Shown piece by piece: positions 26,403 through 35,451 of a stretch of 64,000 bases of DNA (positions are counted from its first letter, which is position 1; each line of letters begins with the position of its first letter). The translations under genes and the position numbers were made by a program. Origin of the DNA: Paenibacillus sp. S150 (GTDB lineage Bacteria; Bacillota; Bacilli; Paenibacillales; Paenibacillaceae); the NCBI RefSeq assembly GCF_019352175.1, contig NZ_JACBYI010000025.1:1-64000 (forward strand), in the 5' to 3' direction. The notes below the pieces were generated by a model. The model saw nothing but the letters and a program-made list of their open reading frames with translations, did no database searches and was not told where the DNA came from.

Positions 26403-27203
26403 TTAAACCAGCTGCACAGTTGCACCTGCCGGTATCTGGCGGGCCTGGTCCTCAGCCGTGAACCATACCTCCAATGCTGATGGATTATAGACAATGGCTT
26501 GGGAAGCGGAGAAACGCAATCCCCGGACTGCGGACAGATAGTCGGCAATTTCGATATTGGTGGCGTACCAGATGTCTTGGTGACCGCCCATCAGGCTGCC
26601 GAACTGCTCTAATTCCTCCCAGTTGTTATTGTCGTTGAATTCATAGCTGTGCCCCCAGACATACAGAAGCTGCATTCGCGAAAATCTGGGCTGCTCCTCC
26701 AGGAATTGCTGTCCAAGGGCCAGCATATCCCGGTGATGGCAGGTGGGATGCCAGGCCAGCAGGTTGTCCGGCAGGCTGAAGCCGCCGTGGGACCGCACGG
26801 TGCGTGAATACTCGATTCCCAGCGCCGGAAGCGTGCTCAGCACCTGGTCATTGTAATCACCGAACGGATAGGACATGCCCCTCACGGGATAACCGGCAAG
26901 CTGCTCCAGACGCTCGCGGTCCTTCAGGATTTCTTGGGCGATGCCCTCGCGGGGGGTCATGGTGAGAAAGGGATGGGCGCTTGTATGTGCTGAAATCTCA
27001 TGCCCCTCATAGAGGGCCGCGACTTCCCCGTCCGTGATGTAGCCCTCTTTGCCGAAGAATCCCGAATTCAAATGGAAGGAACCCTTCAGGCCATTCCGGT
27101 TCAGGATCGCCACCAGCCGTCTGTCATAGACTCTGCCGTCGTCCCAGCTCAGTGTGAGCGCTTTAGTAACACCGCCCGGGAAAAGATCCAGCTTGATTTT
27201 CAT
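26403..27203 (-). CDS. Polysaccharide deacetylase-family protein (NodB/CE4)
   Basis: This 266-residue protein has a carbohydrate esterase 4 fold. The first catalytic motif TLSWDDGRVYD (in place of TFDDGP) is near residues 17-27, the metal histidines are in HEISAHTSAHPFL (residues 68-80), and GMSYPFGDYND supplies the third motif. There is no signal peptide or membrane segment, unlike peptidoglycan or chitin deacetylases. A cytoplasmic role on an imported or nucleotide-linked sugar is therefore possible, and the altered TFDDGP motif leaves the substrate open. The last 50 residues may form a small beta domain. The start is ATG with AGGAGGATG upstream. It is monocistronic. Confidence 0.85.
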   Translation of the reverse strand: MKIKLDLFPGGVTKALTLSWDDGRVYDRRLVAILNRNGLKGSFHLNSGFFGKEGYITDGEVAALYEGHEISAHTSAHPFLTMTPREGIAQEILKDRERLEQLAGYPVRGMSYPFGDYNDQVLSTLPALGIEYSRTVRSHGGFSLPDNLLAWHPTCHHRDMLALGQQFLEEQPRFSRMQLLYVWGHSYEFNDNNNWEELEQFGSLMGGHQDIWYATNIEIADYLSAVRGLRFSASQAIVYNPSALEVWFTAEDQARQIPAGATVQLV

Positions 27204-27705
27204 AATATATCATCCTCCTGGCAATTATCAGCTTCACTATGAAGAATGCCAGAGGCGGCGGCTGTTGGCAAGATTTTTAATATATCATTTGAACCTGAAA
27301 AGCTACGAAGGGCCTATCAAGCGGCTTATGCCGATCCCCTGAGAAAGGCGGTTTTGACCCCTATTCCCGAAATCTAATGCAGGAAATACAGCAAAATGCG
27401 ATTCAGCGCAGAACAATGCAGCTTACGATTGCATAAATTACAATCATACACTAAATCCTCCAGCTGCAATCTATATAAACGACAATTAAAAGCCCGCATA
27501 CTTATTTTAAAGAAGTTAACTATGGACATATTGGCCGCTCAATTCAAATCAAATTTCATGAGCAGGGCTTCTATACGTTATCTTCAGCTTCACAAGTCCA
27601 AGCACCCCAAAAAATCAGGCTTGTCTCCGGGTTTACATTTGCGGTTTTCATGTTATATTAGAGCTGTAAGTTGCATAGAGGAAATAAATTTGTACAATGG
27701 CAAAA

Positions 27706-27724
27706 ACGATTATCATTCTCATTT
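27706..27724 (+). promoter_or_regulatory. Fur/PerR-box-like sequence
   Basis: ACGATTATCATTCTCATTT, read on the other strand, begins AAATGAGAATGATAATCG. It matches most positions of the 7-1-7 Fur-family operator (TGATAATnATTATCA). It sits upstream of a PfeT-like ATPase gene, and in Bacillus subtilis pfeT is controlled by Fur and PerR. Confidence 0.55.
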
Positions 27725-27726
27725 AC

Positions 27727-27757
27727 CATGCTGTCCCGGCTGAGCCGGGGCAGCATG
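27727..27757 (+). terminator. Leader hairpin, possible attenuator
   Basis: A 14-bp stem (CATGCTGTCCCGGC with GCCGGGGCAGCATG, one T-G pair) has a 3-nt loop, then TGTGTCATTTT. It lies just after the Fur-like site and about 110 bp before the ATPase start. It could be an attenuator, the end of a short RNA, or only a structured leader. Confidence 0.5.
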
Positions 27758-27868
27758 TGTCATTTTAAGGGGCTTAATAATGGCTCTCATTCTCAGTCAG
27801 CGCGTTGTCATCGGCAAGAGAGATTACCAATTGAATTTCCGCAAACCAATCAGGAGGGTGATTTACTT

Positions 27869-29836
27869 ATGCAAGCTACATCCAAACAAATTCCCAAATC
27901 CATAACGCGTGGAGGCAGCACGCAGCAGCCGCGCACCCCGCGGCCCCGCCGGTTTGATCCGCGGGCGATGCTGGGCAATTCCGAAATGCAGGCAGCGCTC
28001 GGCAGCGGGCTGCTGATGCTGACCGCCTGGGCCGTCAGCGGCTGGTCGGAGGCGATCTCGATCCTTCTGTATGTGGTCTCCTATTCCGTAGGCGGCTGGA
28101 GCAAGGCGAAGGAAGGGATGGAAACGCTGGTCAAGGAACGTGACCTGGACGTGAACCTGCTGATGATAGCCGCCGCACTGGGCGCGGCATCGATTGGGTA
28201 CTGGAACGAAGGTGCGATGCTGATCTTTATTTTTGCGCTGAGCGGAGCCCTGGAGAGCTACACGATGGAGCGCAGCAAAAAGGACATTTCATCGCTGATG
28301 GCCCTTAAGCCGGCCACCGCTGTGCGTATAGAACAAGGGATTATGAGCGAGGTGCCGATTGATCTGCTCGCGGTTGGGGACCTGCTCCTGGTGCGCCCGG
28401 GTGAGCTGATCCCTGCGGACGGCATTGTCTGCCGCGGGGAATCGGCTGTCAACCAGGCCTCCATTACAGGTGAGTCGCTGCCCGCCGAGAAGACGGCCGG
28501 CAGCGATGTATTTGCCGGAACCGTCAATGGGGAAGGGCCGCTGTATATCGAGGTGACCAAGTCTGCGGAGAACACGCTTTTTGCCAAAATCATCCGGATG
28601 GTCGAAGAGGCGGAGAGCGAAGTGCCGGAATCACAGCGGTTCATCAAGCGGCTGGAGTCAATTTACGCCCGGGCGGTGGTTGCTGCAACAGCAGCCCTGA
28701 TTGTTCTGCCGCCGCTTGTGCTGGACTGGAGCTGGGGCGCCACCTTTTATAAAGCGATGGTATTTCTCGTGGTGGCCTCCCCATGCGCCCTGGTGTCGTC
28801 CATTATGCCGGCCATGCTGTCCGCGATCTCCAAGAGCGCGCGCAAAGGCATCCTGTTCAAGGGCGGCGTCCATTTGGAGAATATGGCGAAGACCTCGGTG
28901 GTTGCTTTTGACAAGACGGGAACGCTCACTGAGGGGGTTCCGCAGGTGACTGATTTTATAGCCGGAGAGGGATATGACAGGAATGGGCTGCTGGCAGCCA
29001 GCGCCTCCATTGAGAAGCTGTCCCGCCATCCGCTGGCGGAAGCGATTGTGCGCATGGCCGAAGAGGAGCACCTTGAACTGCTTGCGGTTGAGGAGAGCAA
29101 ATCCGTGACCGGCTGGGGGATTGAAGGGCTGATCGGCGGGCGGCTGTGGAGAATCGGCAAATCCGATCTGCTGGATGAACGGAACGGCGAAGCGGTACTC
29201 AGCGCGGATGAGCAGTGGAAAGCGCTGCGCGGGAAGCTGGAGAAGGAGGGAAAGACCGTATCCCTAATCCTCGAAGACGGGCAAATTGCCGGGATGGTTG
29301 CGCTGCAGGATACGGTGCGGCCGCAGGCGGAAGCTGCGGTGCGCAAGCTGCAGGAGCTTGGGATTAAGGTAGCGATGCTGACCGGTGACCGTACGGTGAC
29401 TGCGGAAGTAATTGCCGGGCAGACCGGTGTCGACCTTGTGTTCGCAGGACTTCTGCCCGAGGACAAAGTGACACATATTAAGGCGCTCCGCGAGCAATAC
29501 GGGAATGTGATTATGGTGGGCGATGGAGTGAATGACGCACCGGCGCTTGCCACAGCCACGGTCGGCATGGGAATGGGCATGAAGGGCAGCGGAGCCGCGC
29601 TGGAGATTGCCGACGTTGTGCTGATGAACGACAACATTGAAGAGATCGCCTCTACGATTGCGCTGGCCCGGCGTTCACAGCGGATTGTGAAGCAGAATAT
29701 GATTTTTGCAGCTACGGTGATTGCCACCCTGATGTTAAGCAACTTTTTGCAGGGGATTGCCCTCCCGTTCGGTGTTATCGGCCATGAGGGCAGCACGATC
29801 CTGGTGATTCTCAATGGACTGCGGCTTTTACGCTGA
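27869..29836 (+). CDS. P1B4-type metal efflux ATPase, PfeT-like
   Basis: This is a 655-residue heavy-metal P-type ATPase that exports a divalent metal at the cost of ATP. It has no N-terminal metal-binding (HMA) domain. Motifs are actuator TGES (200-203), membrane metal site SPC (304-306), phosphorylation DKTGT (348-352), nucleotide-binding HPLAEAI, TGDR and GDGVNDAP. HEGST in the last membrane segments, with SPC, defines the P1B4 group. That group includes the Bacillus subtilis Fe(II) exporter PfeT and cobalt exporters. The Fur-like site upstream favours iron. The start is ATG 27869 with AGGAGGG upstream; a longer in-frame ATG at 27671 lacks an RBS and was rejected. It appears monocistronic. 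Confidence 0.88.
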   Translation: MQATSKQIPKSITRGGSTQQPRTPRPRRFDPRAMLGNSEMQAALGSGLLMLTAWAVSGWSEAISILLYVVSYSVGGWSKAKEGMETLVKERDLDVNLLMIAAALGAASIGYWNEGAMLIFIFALSGALESYTMERSKKDISSLMALKPATAVRIEQGIMSEVPIDLLAVGDLLLVRPGELIPADGIVCRGESAVNQASITGESLPAEKTAGSDVFAGTVNGEGPLYIEVTKSAENTLFAKIIRMVEEAESEVPESQRFIKRLESIYARAVVAATAALIVLPPLVLDWSWGATFYKAMVFLVVASPCALVSSIMPAMLSAISKSARKGILFKGGVHLENMAKTSVVAFDKTGTLTEGVPQVTDFIAGEGYDRNGLLAASASIEKLSRHPLAEAIVRMAEEEHLELLAVEESKSVTGWGIEGLIGGRLWRIGKSDLLDERNGEAVLSADEQWKALRGKLEKEGKTVSLILEDGQIAGMVALQDTVRPQAEAAVRKLQELGIKVAMLTGDRTVTAEVIAGQTGVDLVFAGLLPEDKVTHIKALREQYGNVIMVGDGVNDAPALATATVGMGMGMKGSGAALEIADVVLMNDNIEEIASTIALARRSQRIVKQNMIFAATVIATLMLSNFLQGIALPFGVIGHEGSTILVILNGLRLLR

Positions 29837-30042
29837 AAAAGGTCGGAATTGGTGTTTTTTTGCTCCGCTTGAAATTTTGATTGCTTAAAATTGAATTGTT
29901 CACAAAATGGAGCGATTACATCGTGTCTGGCATATTGACAGATTCCCTTGAGTTGAGCATAATTAGTACTACATTATAATAATTTTAATTAAGAAATATA
30001 AAAGCCGACGCCTAAGCCGTCCATCTCAAGGAGGATCTAGAC

Positions 30043-30984
30043 ATGTATAAATCAATTATTATTGGTACCGGACCTGCCGGATTGACTGCAGCCATCTACT
30101 TGGCCCGGGCCAATCTGAATCCGCTCGTTATTGAAGGCCCTCAGCCGGGCGGCCAGCTTACCACTACAACGGAAGTCGAGAATTTTCCGGGTTTCCCTGA
30201 AGGCATCCTGGGACCGGATCTGATGGACAATATGCGCAAGCAGGCTGAACGCTTCGGTGCAAAATTTGTTACAGGCTGGGTGGACAGTGTTGAGCTTGGG
30301 GAACGTCCCTTTAAGCTGAATGTGGAAGGCATGGGTGCACTGACTACAGATACCTTGATTCTGTCGACGGGTGCAACGGCCAAATACCTGGGGATTCCGG
30401 GGGAACAGGACAACATTGGGCGGGGTGTCAGCACTTGCGCCACCTGCGACGGCTTTTTCTTCCGCGGCAAAGAGATTGTCGTGGTCGGCGGCGGCGATTC
30501 GGCGCTGGAGGAAGCAGGCTTCCTGACCCGTTTTGCGTCAAAAGTAACCCTTGTCCACCGCCGCGAAGAATTGCGTGCCTCCAAAATCATGCAGGACCGC
30601 GTCCGCGACAACGAAAAGGTGGCTTGGGGACTGAACCGCACACCGCTGGAGGTAACCTCCGGCGACAGAGGCGTTAACGGCATTAAGGTGCTTAACAATG
30701 AAACCGGCGAAGAGGAGTTCATTGAAGCCAGCGGCGTATTTGTCGCTATCGGGCACCACCCGAATACAGCATTCCTCGGCGGACAGATTACGACAGATGC
30801 GAACGGTTATATCGTCACCAATCCAGGCACCTCCGAGACCAACATCCCCGGCGTATTTGCTTGCGGAGACGTGCAGGATACCCGTTACAAACAGGCAATT
30901 ACCGCAGCGGGCAGCGGATGTATGGCGGCTATGGATGCCGAGAAGTACATTGAGAGCCTGGAGCACAGCGCGGTTATTTTGTAA
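30043..30984 (+). CDS. trxB: Thioredoxin reductase
   Basis: This is a 313-residue FAD- and NADPH-dependent flavoprotein that reduces thioredoxin in the cytoplasm. FAD motif GTGPAGLTAAIYLARA is at the N-terminus, redox pair CATC at residues 132-135, NADPH motif GGGDSALEEA near 149-158, the HRREELRAS NADP-phosphate site, and GVFACGDVQDTRYKQ at the C-terminal FAD site. AAGGAGG lies 9 bases before the ATG. A glutaredoxin-like gene follows after 199 bp and may be a functional partner, but each has its own leader. Confidence 0.95.
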   Translation: MYKSIIIGTGPAGLTAAIYLARANLNPLVIEGPQPGGQLTTTTEVENFPGFPEGILGPDLMDNMRKQAERFGAKFVTGWVDSVELGERPFKLNVEGMGALTTDTLILSTGATAKYLGIPGEQDNIGRGVSTCATCDGFFFRGKEIVVVGGGDSALEEAGFLTRFASKVTLVHRREELRASKIMQDRVRDNEKVAWGLNRTPLEVTSGDRGVNGIKVLNNETGEEEFIEASGVFVAIGHHPNTAFLGGQITTDANGYIVTNPGTSETNIPGVFACGDVQDTRYKQAITAAGSGCMAAMDAEKYIESLEHSAVIL

Positions 30985-31106
30985 GCTCCCTTGGTATAGC
31001 GGGCACTGCGGTGCTATAATATAGTAAGCTGATGTTTTAGTGTAAGCTTCCGAAGGGAGTTGTGCACGAGGCTCTAACGAAGAAGCATGCTAATTCAAAC
31101 TATGAG

Positions 31107-31175
31107 TATGCTTCCGAAGCCGGTTTTATTGCGAAGAAATGCAGGAAGCCATGCCCATAAAACTTTTAGGAGGAG
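31107..31175 (+). promoter_or_regulatory. Structured 5-prime leader before the glutaredoxin gene
   Basis: The leader reads TATGCTTCCGAAGCCGGTTT, then about 30 nt, then ATAAAACTTTTAGGAGGAG. GTTTTAT can pair with ATAAAAC right before the ribosome binding site. The same arrangement (ATGCTTACGAAGC, GTTTTGC, then GCAAAACTTTTAGGAGG) precedes xylB at 35549-35618. A further hairpin (GAAGCATGCT/AGTATGCTTC) overlaps its 5-prime end. Confidence 0.6.
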
Positions 31176-31183
31176 ATTATAAT

Positions 31184-31417
31184 ATGGAAAATGTAATTGT
31201 GTACACTTCAACCAACTGCCCGCATTGCCGTCAGGTCAAAAGCTTCCTGAGCGAGAAAGGCATCTCCTACGAGGAACGCAACATTGAACAAAACGATGAT
31301 TTTGCCCAGCAGGTTTGGGATATGGGAATGAGAGCTGTGCCAATCACCGTCATCGGCGATTTCAAAATTGTAGGCATGAACAAAACCCAATTCGACAAGG
31401 CGTTGGCCTCTGTATAA
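31184..31417 (+). CDS. Glutaredoxin-like (NrdH/YosR type) protein
   Basis: This 77-residue thioredoxin-fold protein is a small cytoplasmic electron carrier. The redox motif CPHC is at residues 12-15 after VIVYTSTN. The cis-proline is in MRAVPITVIGDFKIVG, typical of NrdH/Grx-like proteins reduced by thioredoxin reductase. The start is ATG 31184 with AGGAGGAG 8-9 bases upstream; an in-frame ATG at 31139 lies inside the leader. It follows trxB, its probable reductase. A terminator follows. Confidence 0.9.
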   Translation: MENVIVYTSTNCPHCRQVKSFLSEKGISYEERNIEQNDDFAQQVWDMGMRAVPITVIGDFKIVGMNKTQFDKALASV

Positions 31418-31450
31418 ATAATTCAATAGTTTAGCCCGTTATTGAGAGGG

Positions 31451-31483
31451 AAAAGGCTGCTTCCAACTGGGAGCGGTCTTTTA
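31451..31483 (+). terminator. Terminator after the glutaredoxin gene
   Basis: The stem AAAGGCTGCTTCC pairs imperfectly with GGGAGCGGTCTTT across a short loop, ending TCTTTTATTT. It is weak to moderate in strength. Confidence 0.6.
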
Positions 31484-31528
31484 TTTCTCGGAATTTGGGA
31501 GGTTTTCGACGGAGAGGAGCGGGAATAA

Positions 31529-31969
31529 TTGTTAATCAGCTTAAAGAATTATTGGGACAGAGCCGCAGCAGAGCGGCTGCTGGCAGAGTGCATGTGGGCG
31601 GATGCGGCACAAGCTGAAGAAGAGTTGGAGAGGTACCTTGCGGAAGATTCCCGGGAACTGCTGGGCGCCTTCGCCAGTGGGGAATTGGCCGGGGTCATCG
31701 GAATCCGGCATGGTCCGGAGGCTGGAGCTGAAATCCTGCATATAGCCGTACTTGGCCGCTTGCGGGGACGGGGTATCGGTGCCGCAATGATCGGGGAAAT
31801 CCGGAAATGTAAAGAAATCGAAACGCTGCAGGCCGAGACGGACCGGGATGCCGCCGGTTTCTACCGCAGCTGCGGATTTACTGTCAGCAGTTTGGGCGAA
31901 AAGTATCCGGGCGTCGAGCGCTTCAGCTGTGTTATGTCTGTCCCTGTGTCAGAAAGAGACATTGTATAA
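31529..31969 (+). CDS. GNAT-family N-acetyltransferase
   Basis: This is a 146-residue acetyltransferase. The acetyl-CoA pyrophosphate loop is LGRLRGRGIGAAMIGEI (near residues 75-91), and FYRSCGFTVS is the usual C-terminal strand-helix. The substrate cannot be told from sequence. The start is TTG 31529 with GAGGAG nine bases upstream. It is a single gene followed by a hairpin shared with the convergent small gene. Confidence 0.85.
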   Translation: MLISLKNYWDRAAAERLLAECMWADAAQAEEELERYLAEDSRELLGAFASGELAGVIGIRHGPEAGAEILHIAVLGRLRGRGIGAAMIGEIRKCKEIETLQAETDRDAAGFYRSCGFTVSSLGEKYPGVERFSCVMSVPVSERDIV

Positions 31970-31980
31970 CTGCGGGGAAT

Positions 31981-32028
31981 CCGTACAAAGCATATTCTTG
32001 CGCTAAGGCAGGGGCTGGCTTTGTACGG
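31981..32028. terminator. Hairpin between convergent genes
   Basis: An 11-bp perfect stem (CCGTACAAAGC with GCTTTGTACGG) has a long loop and lies between the rightward acetyltransferase and the leftward small membrane protein. It could act in both directions. Confidence 0.5.
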
Positions 32029-32049
32029 AATGTATTCCCTCGTTTATTC

Positions 32050-32250
32050 TCAAGCTTCGATAAGATACATAATTATCTGAAAAAGGGCGTACACAGCAAT
32101 TCCGCCGGCAATAAGCAGCAATCCCGATTTCCTTCTCGACTGGAACAGACGCAGCACACCGAGGCTGATGAGTGGAGCGATGATGAGCAGCAGCAGCAGC
32201 ACAGTGATGAACATCTGCGCCGAAATATCAGACGTGTCAACATAGGTCAT
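32050..32250 (-). CDS. Small two-segment membrane protein, unknown function
   Basis: This 66-residue protein has two hydrophobic segments (about residues 13-33, MFITVLLLLLIIAPLISLGV, and 43-64) joined by a basic loop (QSRRKSG). No family is recognised. GGAGAGAGAG precedes the ATG. It is monocistronic. Confidence 0.7.
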   Translation of the reverse strand: MTYVDTSDISAQMFITVLLLLLIIAPLISLGVLRLFQSRRKSGLLLIAGGIAVYALFQIIMYLIEA

Positions 32251-32382
32251 GGACTCTCTCTCCGTTCAGAAAAAGGGGTGTAGTGACATTTATCACACTT
32301 GCATCCCTTATTATAGAGGATTGATCTTCCTTTTGCTGTACCTAACACGGCTGCAATTGCGGCGAATTTACGTCAATTTTGC

Positions 32383-33543
32383 CTAGAGGGTTACGCGGAT
32401 GTTCCCGAGGAAATGCATCACCGCCGCAAAGCCGGCCCCGATCATTGTTCCGCGGCTGCCCAGCCGGGAAAAGGTGATTTCGAGCTGCTGCTTGTGATAG
32501 GGGAGCGTCCGCTCGGCAACCACTCTGCGCAGCGGCTCGCCCAGCCAAGGCTCGGCTTCGGACAAGGCGCCGCCGACCACAATCAGCTCGGGGTTGAAGC
32601 TGTTGATCAGATTGGTGACCCCGATCCCGAGATATTCCCCGATGGAATTGAAATGGCGCAGCGTATCTTCCTGCCCTTCGAGCGCATACGTGACCAGCTC
32701 GGTGGTGCTGCGCGCGGGCAGGTCCAGCCCGGGATTATCATAGGTTTTTTCCGAGGCATACAGCTCCCAGCAGCCCCGGCTGCCGCAGCTGCAGGGTTTG
32801 CCTTCCGCTTCAATGGTCATATGGCCGGTCTCTCCGGCATATCCCCGGGCTCCCTTGTACAGCTCCCCGCCGATGATGATTCCGGAACCGATCCCCGAGC
32901 CTGCACTGATGTAGAGCAGGTGGCGCACATCGCGTGCCGCACCGAAATTCAGCTCTCCTTGTGCTCCGGCATTGGCCTCGTTGTCTATGGTCACAGGGAC
33001 CGCGAACGACTGCTCCAGAATGCCCCGCAGATCAACCATTTCCCAGCCCAGATTGGGTGCAAACAATACAACACCATGCTCATCCACCATCCCCGGCACA
33101 CCTACTCCAATCCCGACAATGCCGTAAGGAGAAACGGGGGCAGAGCCAATCAGCTCCGAGATTGTATTCTTCATCTTCTCCAGAACATAAGGCAGGTCAT
33201 GGACCTCCAGCGGGCAGTCCAGCTCATGCAGAATGCTGCCTCCCAAATCGCACAGCACCGACTTCAGCTGCTTTATCCGCAGCTCAATTCCGATTACACT
33301 GCCGGCCATGCTGTTGAAATGCAGCATCAGCGGTTTGCGGCCGCCGCTGGATTCCCCCGGCCCCGCCTCGGTGACCAGCTCCTGACCGCAGAGCTCGGCA
33401 ACAAGATTGGATACCGTGGCTTTGTTCAGTCCGGTCATTTCGGATACCCTGGCCCGGGATACCGGAGACTGCTTGCGGATCGTATGTAAAATGATCGATT
33501 TATTGATTTTTTTGACCAGTGCCTGATCACCAGTAACCCTCAA
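32383..33543 (-). CDS. xylR: ROK-family xylose repressor
   Basis: This 386-residue repressor is divergent from xylA. The N-terminal winged helix (INKSIILHTIRKQSPVSRAR...LNKATVSNLVAEL) binds DNA. The rest is a ROK domain with IGIELRIKQ, the sugar-site region NEANAGAQGELNFGAA, ISAGSGIGSGIIIGG, the zinc site CSCGSRGCWE, and a late VVGGAL motif. I use TTG 33543 (AAGGAAG ten bases upstream), which gives MRVTGDQALVKKINKSIIL. The longer frame to 33603 has no RBS. By family it binds an operator dyad and is released by xylose; the dyad at 33986-34010 is the obvious target. There is no terminator directly after it. Confidence 0.9.
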   Translation of the reverse strand: MRVTGDQALVKKINKSIILHTIRKQSPVSRARVSEMTGLNKATVSNLVAELCGQELVTEAGPGESSGGRKPLMLHFNSMAGSVIGIELRIKQLKSVLCDLGGSILHELDCPLEVHDLPYVLEKMKNTISELIGSAPVSPYGIVGIGVGVPGMVDEHGVVLFAPNLGWEMVDLRGILEQSFAVPVTIDNEANAGAQGELNFGAARDVRHLLYISAGSGIGSGIIIGGELYKGARGYAGETGHMTIEAEGKPCSCGSRGCWELYASEKTYDNPGLDLPARSTTELVTYALEGQEDTLRHFNSIGEYLGIGVTNLINSFNPELIVVGGALSEAEPWLGEPLRRVVAERTLPYHKQQLEITFSRLGSRGTMIGAGFAAVMHFLGNIRVTL

Positions 33544-33985
33544 CGGTCTACACTTCCTTTTTTGAAAAGATACGGATGTACAGGTTGTACGCCATAATTT
33601 CATCCTTCTATCCGGCTTGGACGGGCCGCTTTCAATGGTACAGAATACAGTCAGACTTACAAATCCGGTTTTTCCCCGTCTCTGCGGTCTATTTGCAACT
33701 TTTTCATTTAGAGTATGCCACTTAGTCTAGTGCGATGTCCGGGAAAATGCAACAGGCGGCAGCGTGCATTTGTATGCTGCAAGGATTCCGGCAGCCAAGC
33801 GAAGCCGTGGAGAAGGGGAGTACAGCCCGCCGGCTGGGGATTGCGGGTCTGGCCGCGATAGCCGCATAGGCTATGCTGCGCAGGGGTACTTTATGTTCAT
33901 GATTAACAGGCGGGCCGGAGGGAGAAGGCTGTGCCTTCGCGGACTTCCAGGCGGACCAATCCGCTACAAATAAAAGTTGCGCAAA

Positions 33986-34010
33986 ACTTTGTTTAACCAA
34001 TATACAAAGT
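33986..34010 (+). promoter_or_regulatory. Xylose operator dyad
   Basis: An inverted repeat of 10-nt arms (ACTTTGTTTA and TATACAAAGT, 9 of 10 paired) has 5 nt between. It lies about 70 bp before xylA. Size and position match XylR operators of Firmicutes. Confidence 0.75.
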
Positions 34011-34034
34011 CAAAAAGATGTGTTAAGATGGTGC

Positions 34035-34048
34035 TGTAAACGCTTGCG
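34035..34048 (+). promoter_or_regulatory. Probable cre (CcpA) site before xylA
   Basis: TGTAAACGCTTGCG matches TGWAANCGNTNWCA at 12 of 14 positions. It sits between the operator dyad and the xylA RBS, where bound CcpA would block transcription when preferred sugars are present. Confidence 0.65.
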
Positions 34049-34080
34049 GGCGAAGCAAAATATCGAGGAGGATTTCACAA

Positions 34081-35400
34081 ATGGCTTATTTTGAAACAGT
34101 GGGCAAGGTCTCTTACGAGGGAAGCCGTTCCACCAACCCTTATGCATTCAAATTCTACAATCCGAAAGAAATCGTAGCCGGCAAAACCATGGAGGAGCAT
34201 CTGAAGTTTGCAATGGCTTATTGGCATACCTTAACAGCCGGCGGCTCCGATCCGTTCGGCGCTGAAACTGCAGTCCGCGCTTGGGATAAGCTGGGCGCCC
34301 TGGACAAGGCAAAGGCCCGTGCGGAAGCCGCTTTTGAATTCATGGAAAAGATGGACCTGCCGTACTATTGCTTCCACGATGTGGATATCGCCCCGGAAGG
34401 CGCATCTTTGCGTGAATTTTACAGCAATATCGACACTATCACAGACATCCTTGAACAAGGCATGAAAGCCTCCGGCAAAAAATTGCTCTGGAACACAGCC
34501 AATATGTTCACCAACCCGCGCTATATGCACGGTGCCGGCTCCACCTGCAACGCCGATGTGTACGCACACGCAGCTGCACAGGTGAAGAAAGGTCTGGAGG
34601 TGGGTAAACGCCTGGGCGCTCAAAACTATGTATTCTGGGGCGGCCGCGAAGGCTATGAAACGCTGCTGAATACAGATATGGGCCTTGAGCAGGACAACAT
34701 CGCACGCCTGTTCAGCATGGCTGTGGATTACGCTAAGGAAATCGGCTTCGACGGACAGTTCCTGATTGAACCCAAACCGAAAGAGCCTACCAAGCACCAA
34801 TACGACTTCGACGCGGCAACAACCATTGCGTTCCTGCAGAAATACAACCTCGACAAACAGTTCAAGCTGAACCTTGAGGCGAACCATGCGACACTTGCCG
34901 GCCATACTTTTGAGCATGAGCTGCGCGTAGCCCGCATCAACGGTATGCTGGGATCTCTGGATGCGAACCAGGGCGATCCGCTGCTCGGCTGGGATACGGA
35001 TGAATTCCCTGCAAGCATTTACGACGCTACCCTGACGCTGTATGAAGTGCTGAAGAACGATGGACTCGGCAAAGGCGGAATCAACTTCGACTCCAAGGTT
35101 CGCCGTCCATCCTTCGAGCCTGAGGATCTGTTCCTGGCGCACATCTCCGGTATGGATATTTATGCCAAAGGCCTGAAGGTTGCCGCCAAGCTGCTTGAAG
35201 ACCGCGTATTTGAAAACTTCATCGACAAACGCTACAGCAGCTTCACTGAAGGCGTTGGCGCTGACATCGTATCCGGCAAAGCTACTCTGGCTTCGCTGGC
35301 TGACTACGCGCTGAACAATGAGAGTCCGCGCAAGAATGAGTCCGGACGCCAGGAACTGCTAAGAGCTACTTTGAACCAATACATCCTTGCCGAGCAATAA
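34081..35400 (+). CDS. xylA: Xylose isomerase
   Basis: This is a 439-residue cytoplasmic, divalent-metal-dependent enzyme converting D-xylose to D-xylulose. The class II length and motifs are complete: catalytic His in YYCFHDVDIAPEG (H99), LWNTANMFTNPRYMHGA, VFWGGREGYE, the metal region EPKPKEPTKHQYD, NHATLAGHTFEHEL, and DANQGD...WDTDEFP. CGAGGAGG lies 8-9 bases before the ATG. It is transcribed away from xylR with an operator dyad and cre site upstream. An intrinsic terminator separates it from xylB, so xylA may be made in excess over the kinase. Confidence 0.97.
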   Translation: MAYFETVGKVSYEGSRSTNPYAFKFYNPKEIVAGKTMEEHLKFAMAYWHTLTAGGSDPFGAETAVRAWDKLGALDKAKARAEAAFEFMEKMDLPYYCFHDVDIAPEGASLREFYSNIDTITDILEQGMKASGKKLLWNTANMFTNPRYMHGAGSTCNADVYAHAAAQVKKGLEVGKRLGAQNYVFWGGREGYETLLNTDMGLEQDNIARLFSMAVDYAKEIGFDGQFLIEPKPKEPTKHQYDFDAATTIAFLQKYNLDKQFKLNLEANHATLAGHTFEHELRVARINGMLGSLDANQGDPLLGWDTDEFPASIYDATLTLYEVLKNDGLGKGGINFDSKVRRPSFEPEDLFLAHISGMDIYAKGLKVAAKLLEDRVFENFIDKRYSSFTEGVGADIVSGKATLASLADYALNNESPRKNESGRQELLRATLNQYILAEQ

Positions 35401-35451
35401 GAGAAGCGGGACCAAGAGCTGCATTATTTTGCCTGAACTACTAACGCAACG

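Larger units (their letters stand above)
27204..27868. other. Long leader/intergenic region before the P1B ATPase gene
   Basis: No conventional gene. 27204-27690 is AT-rich with no recognisable coding sequence. 27697-27768 is a 23-codon frame (ATG with GAGG about 12 bases upstream) that contains a Fur-like site and a hairpin. 27780-27905 is a 41-codon frame with AAGGGG seven bases upstream; it runs into the ATPase gene in another frame. Either frame could be a leader peptide or chance. Confidence 0.45.
33544..34080. other. xylR-xylA intergenic control region
   Basis: No gene. 33722-33970 is GC-rich, with open frames that lack an RBS or recognisable sequence. The xylA-proximal part has the operator dyad and the cre site. 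The xylR-proximal part (33560-33720) is AT-rich and presumably holds the xylR promoter. Confidence 0.55.

Noticed and set aside
27671..27868. Longer N-terminus for the P1B4 ATPase
   Set aside because: The extension crosses the Fur-like site and leader hairpin and has no RBS. ATG 27869 has AGGAGGG.
32413..33489. 358-residue plus-strand open frame opposite xylR
   Set aside because: This is an antisense shadow of the ROK repressor; no RBS and unlikely composition.
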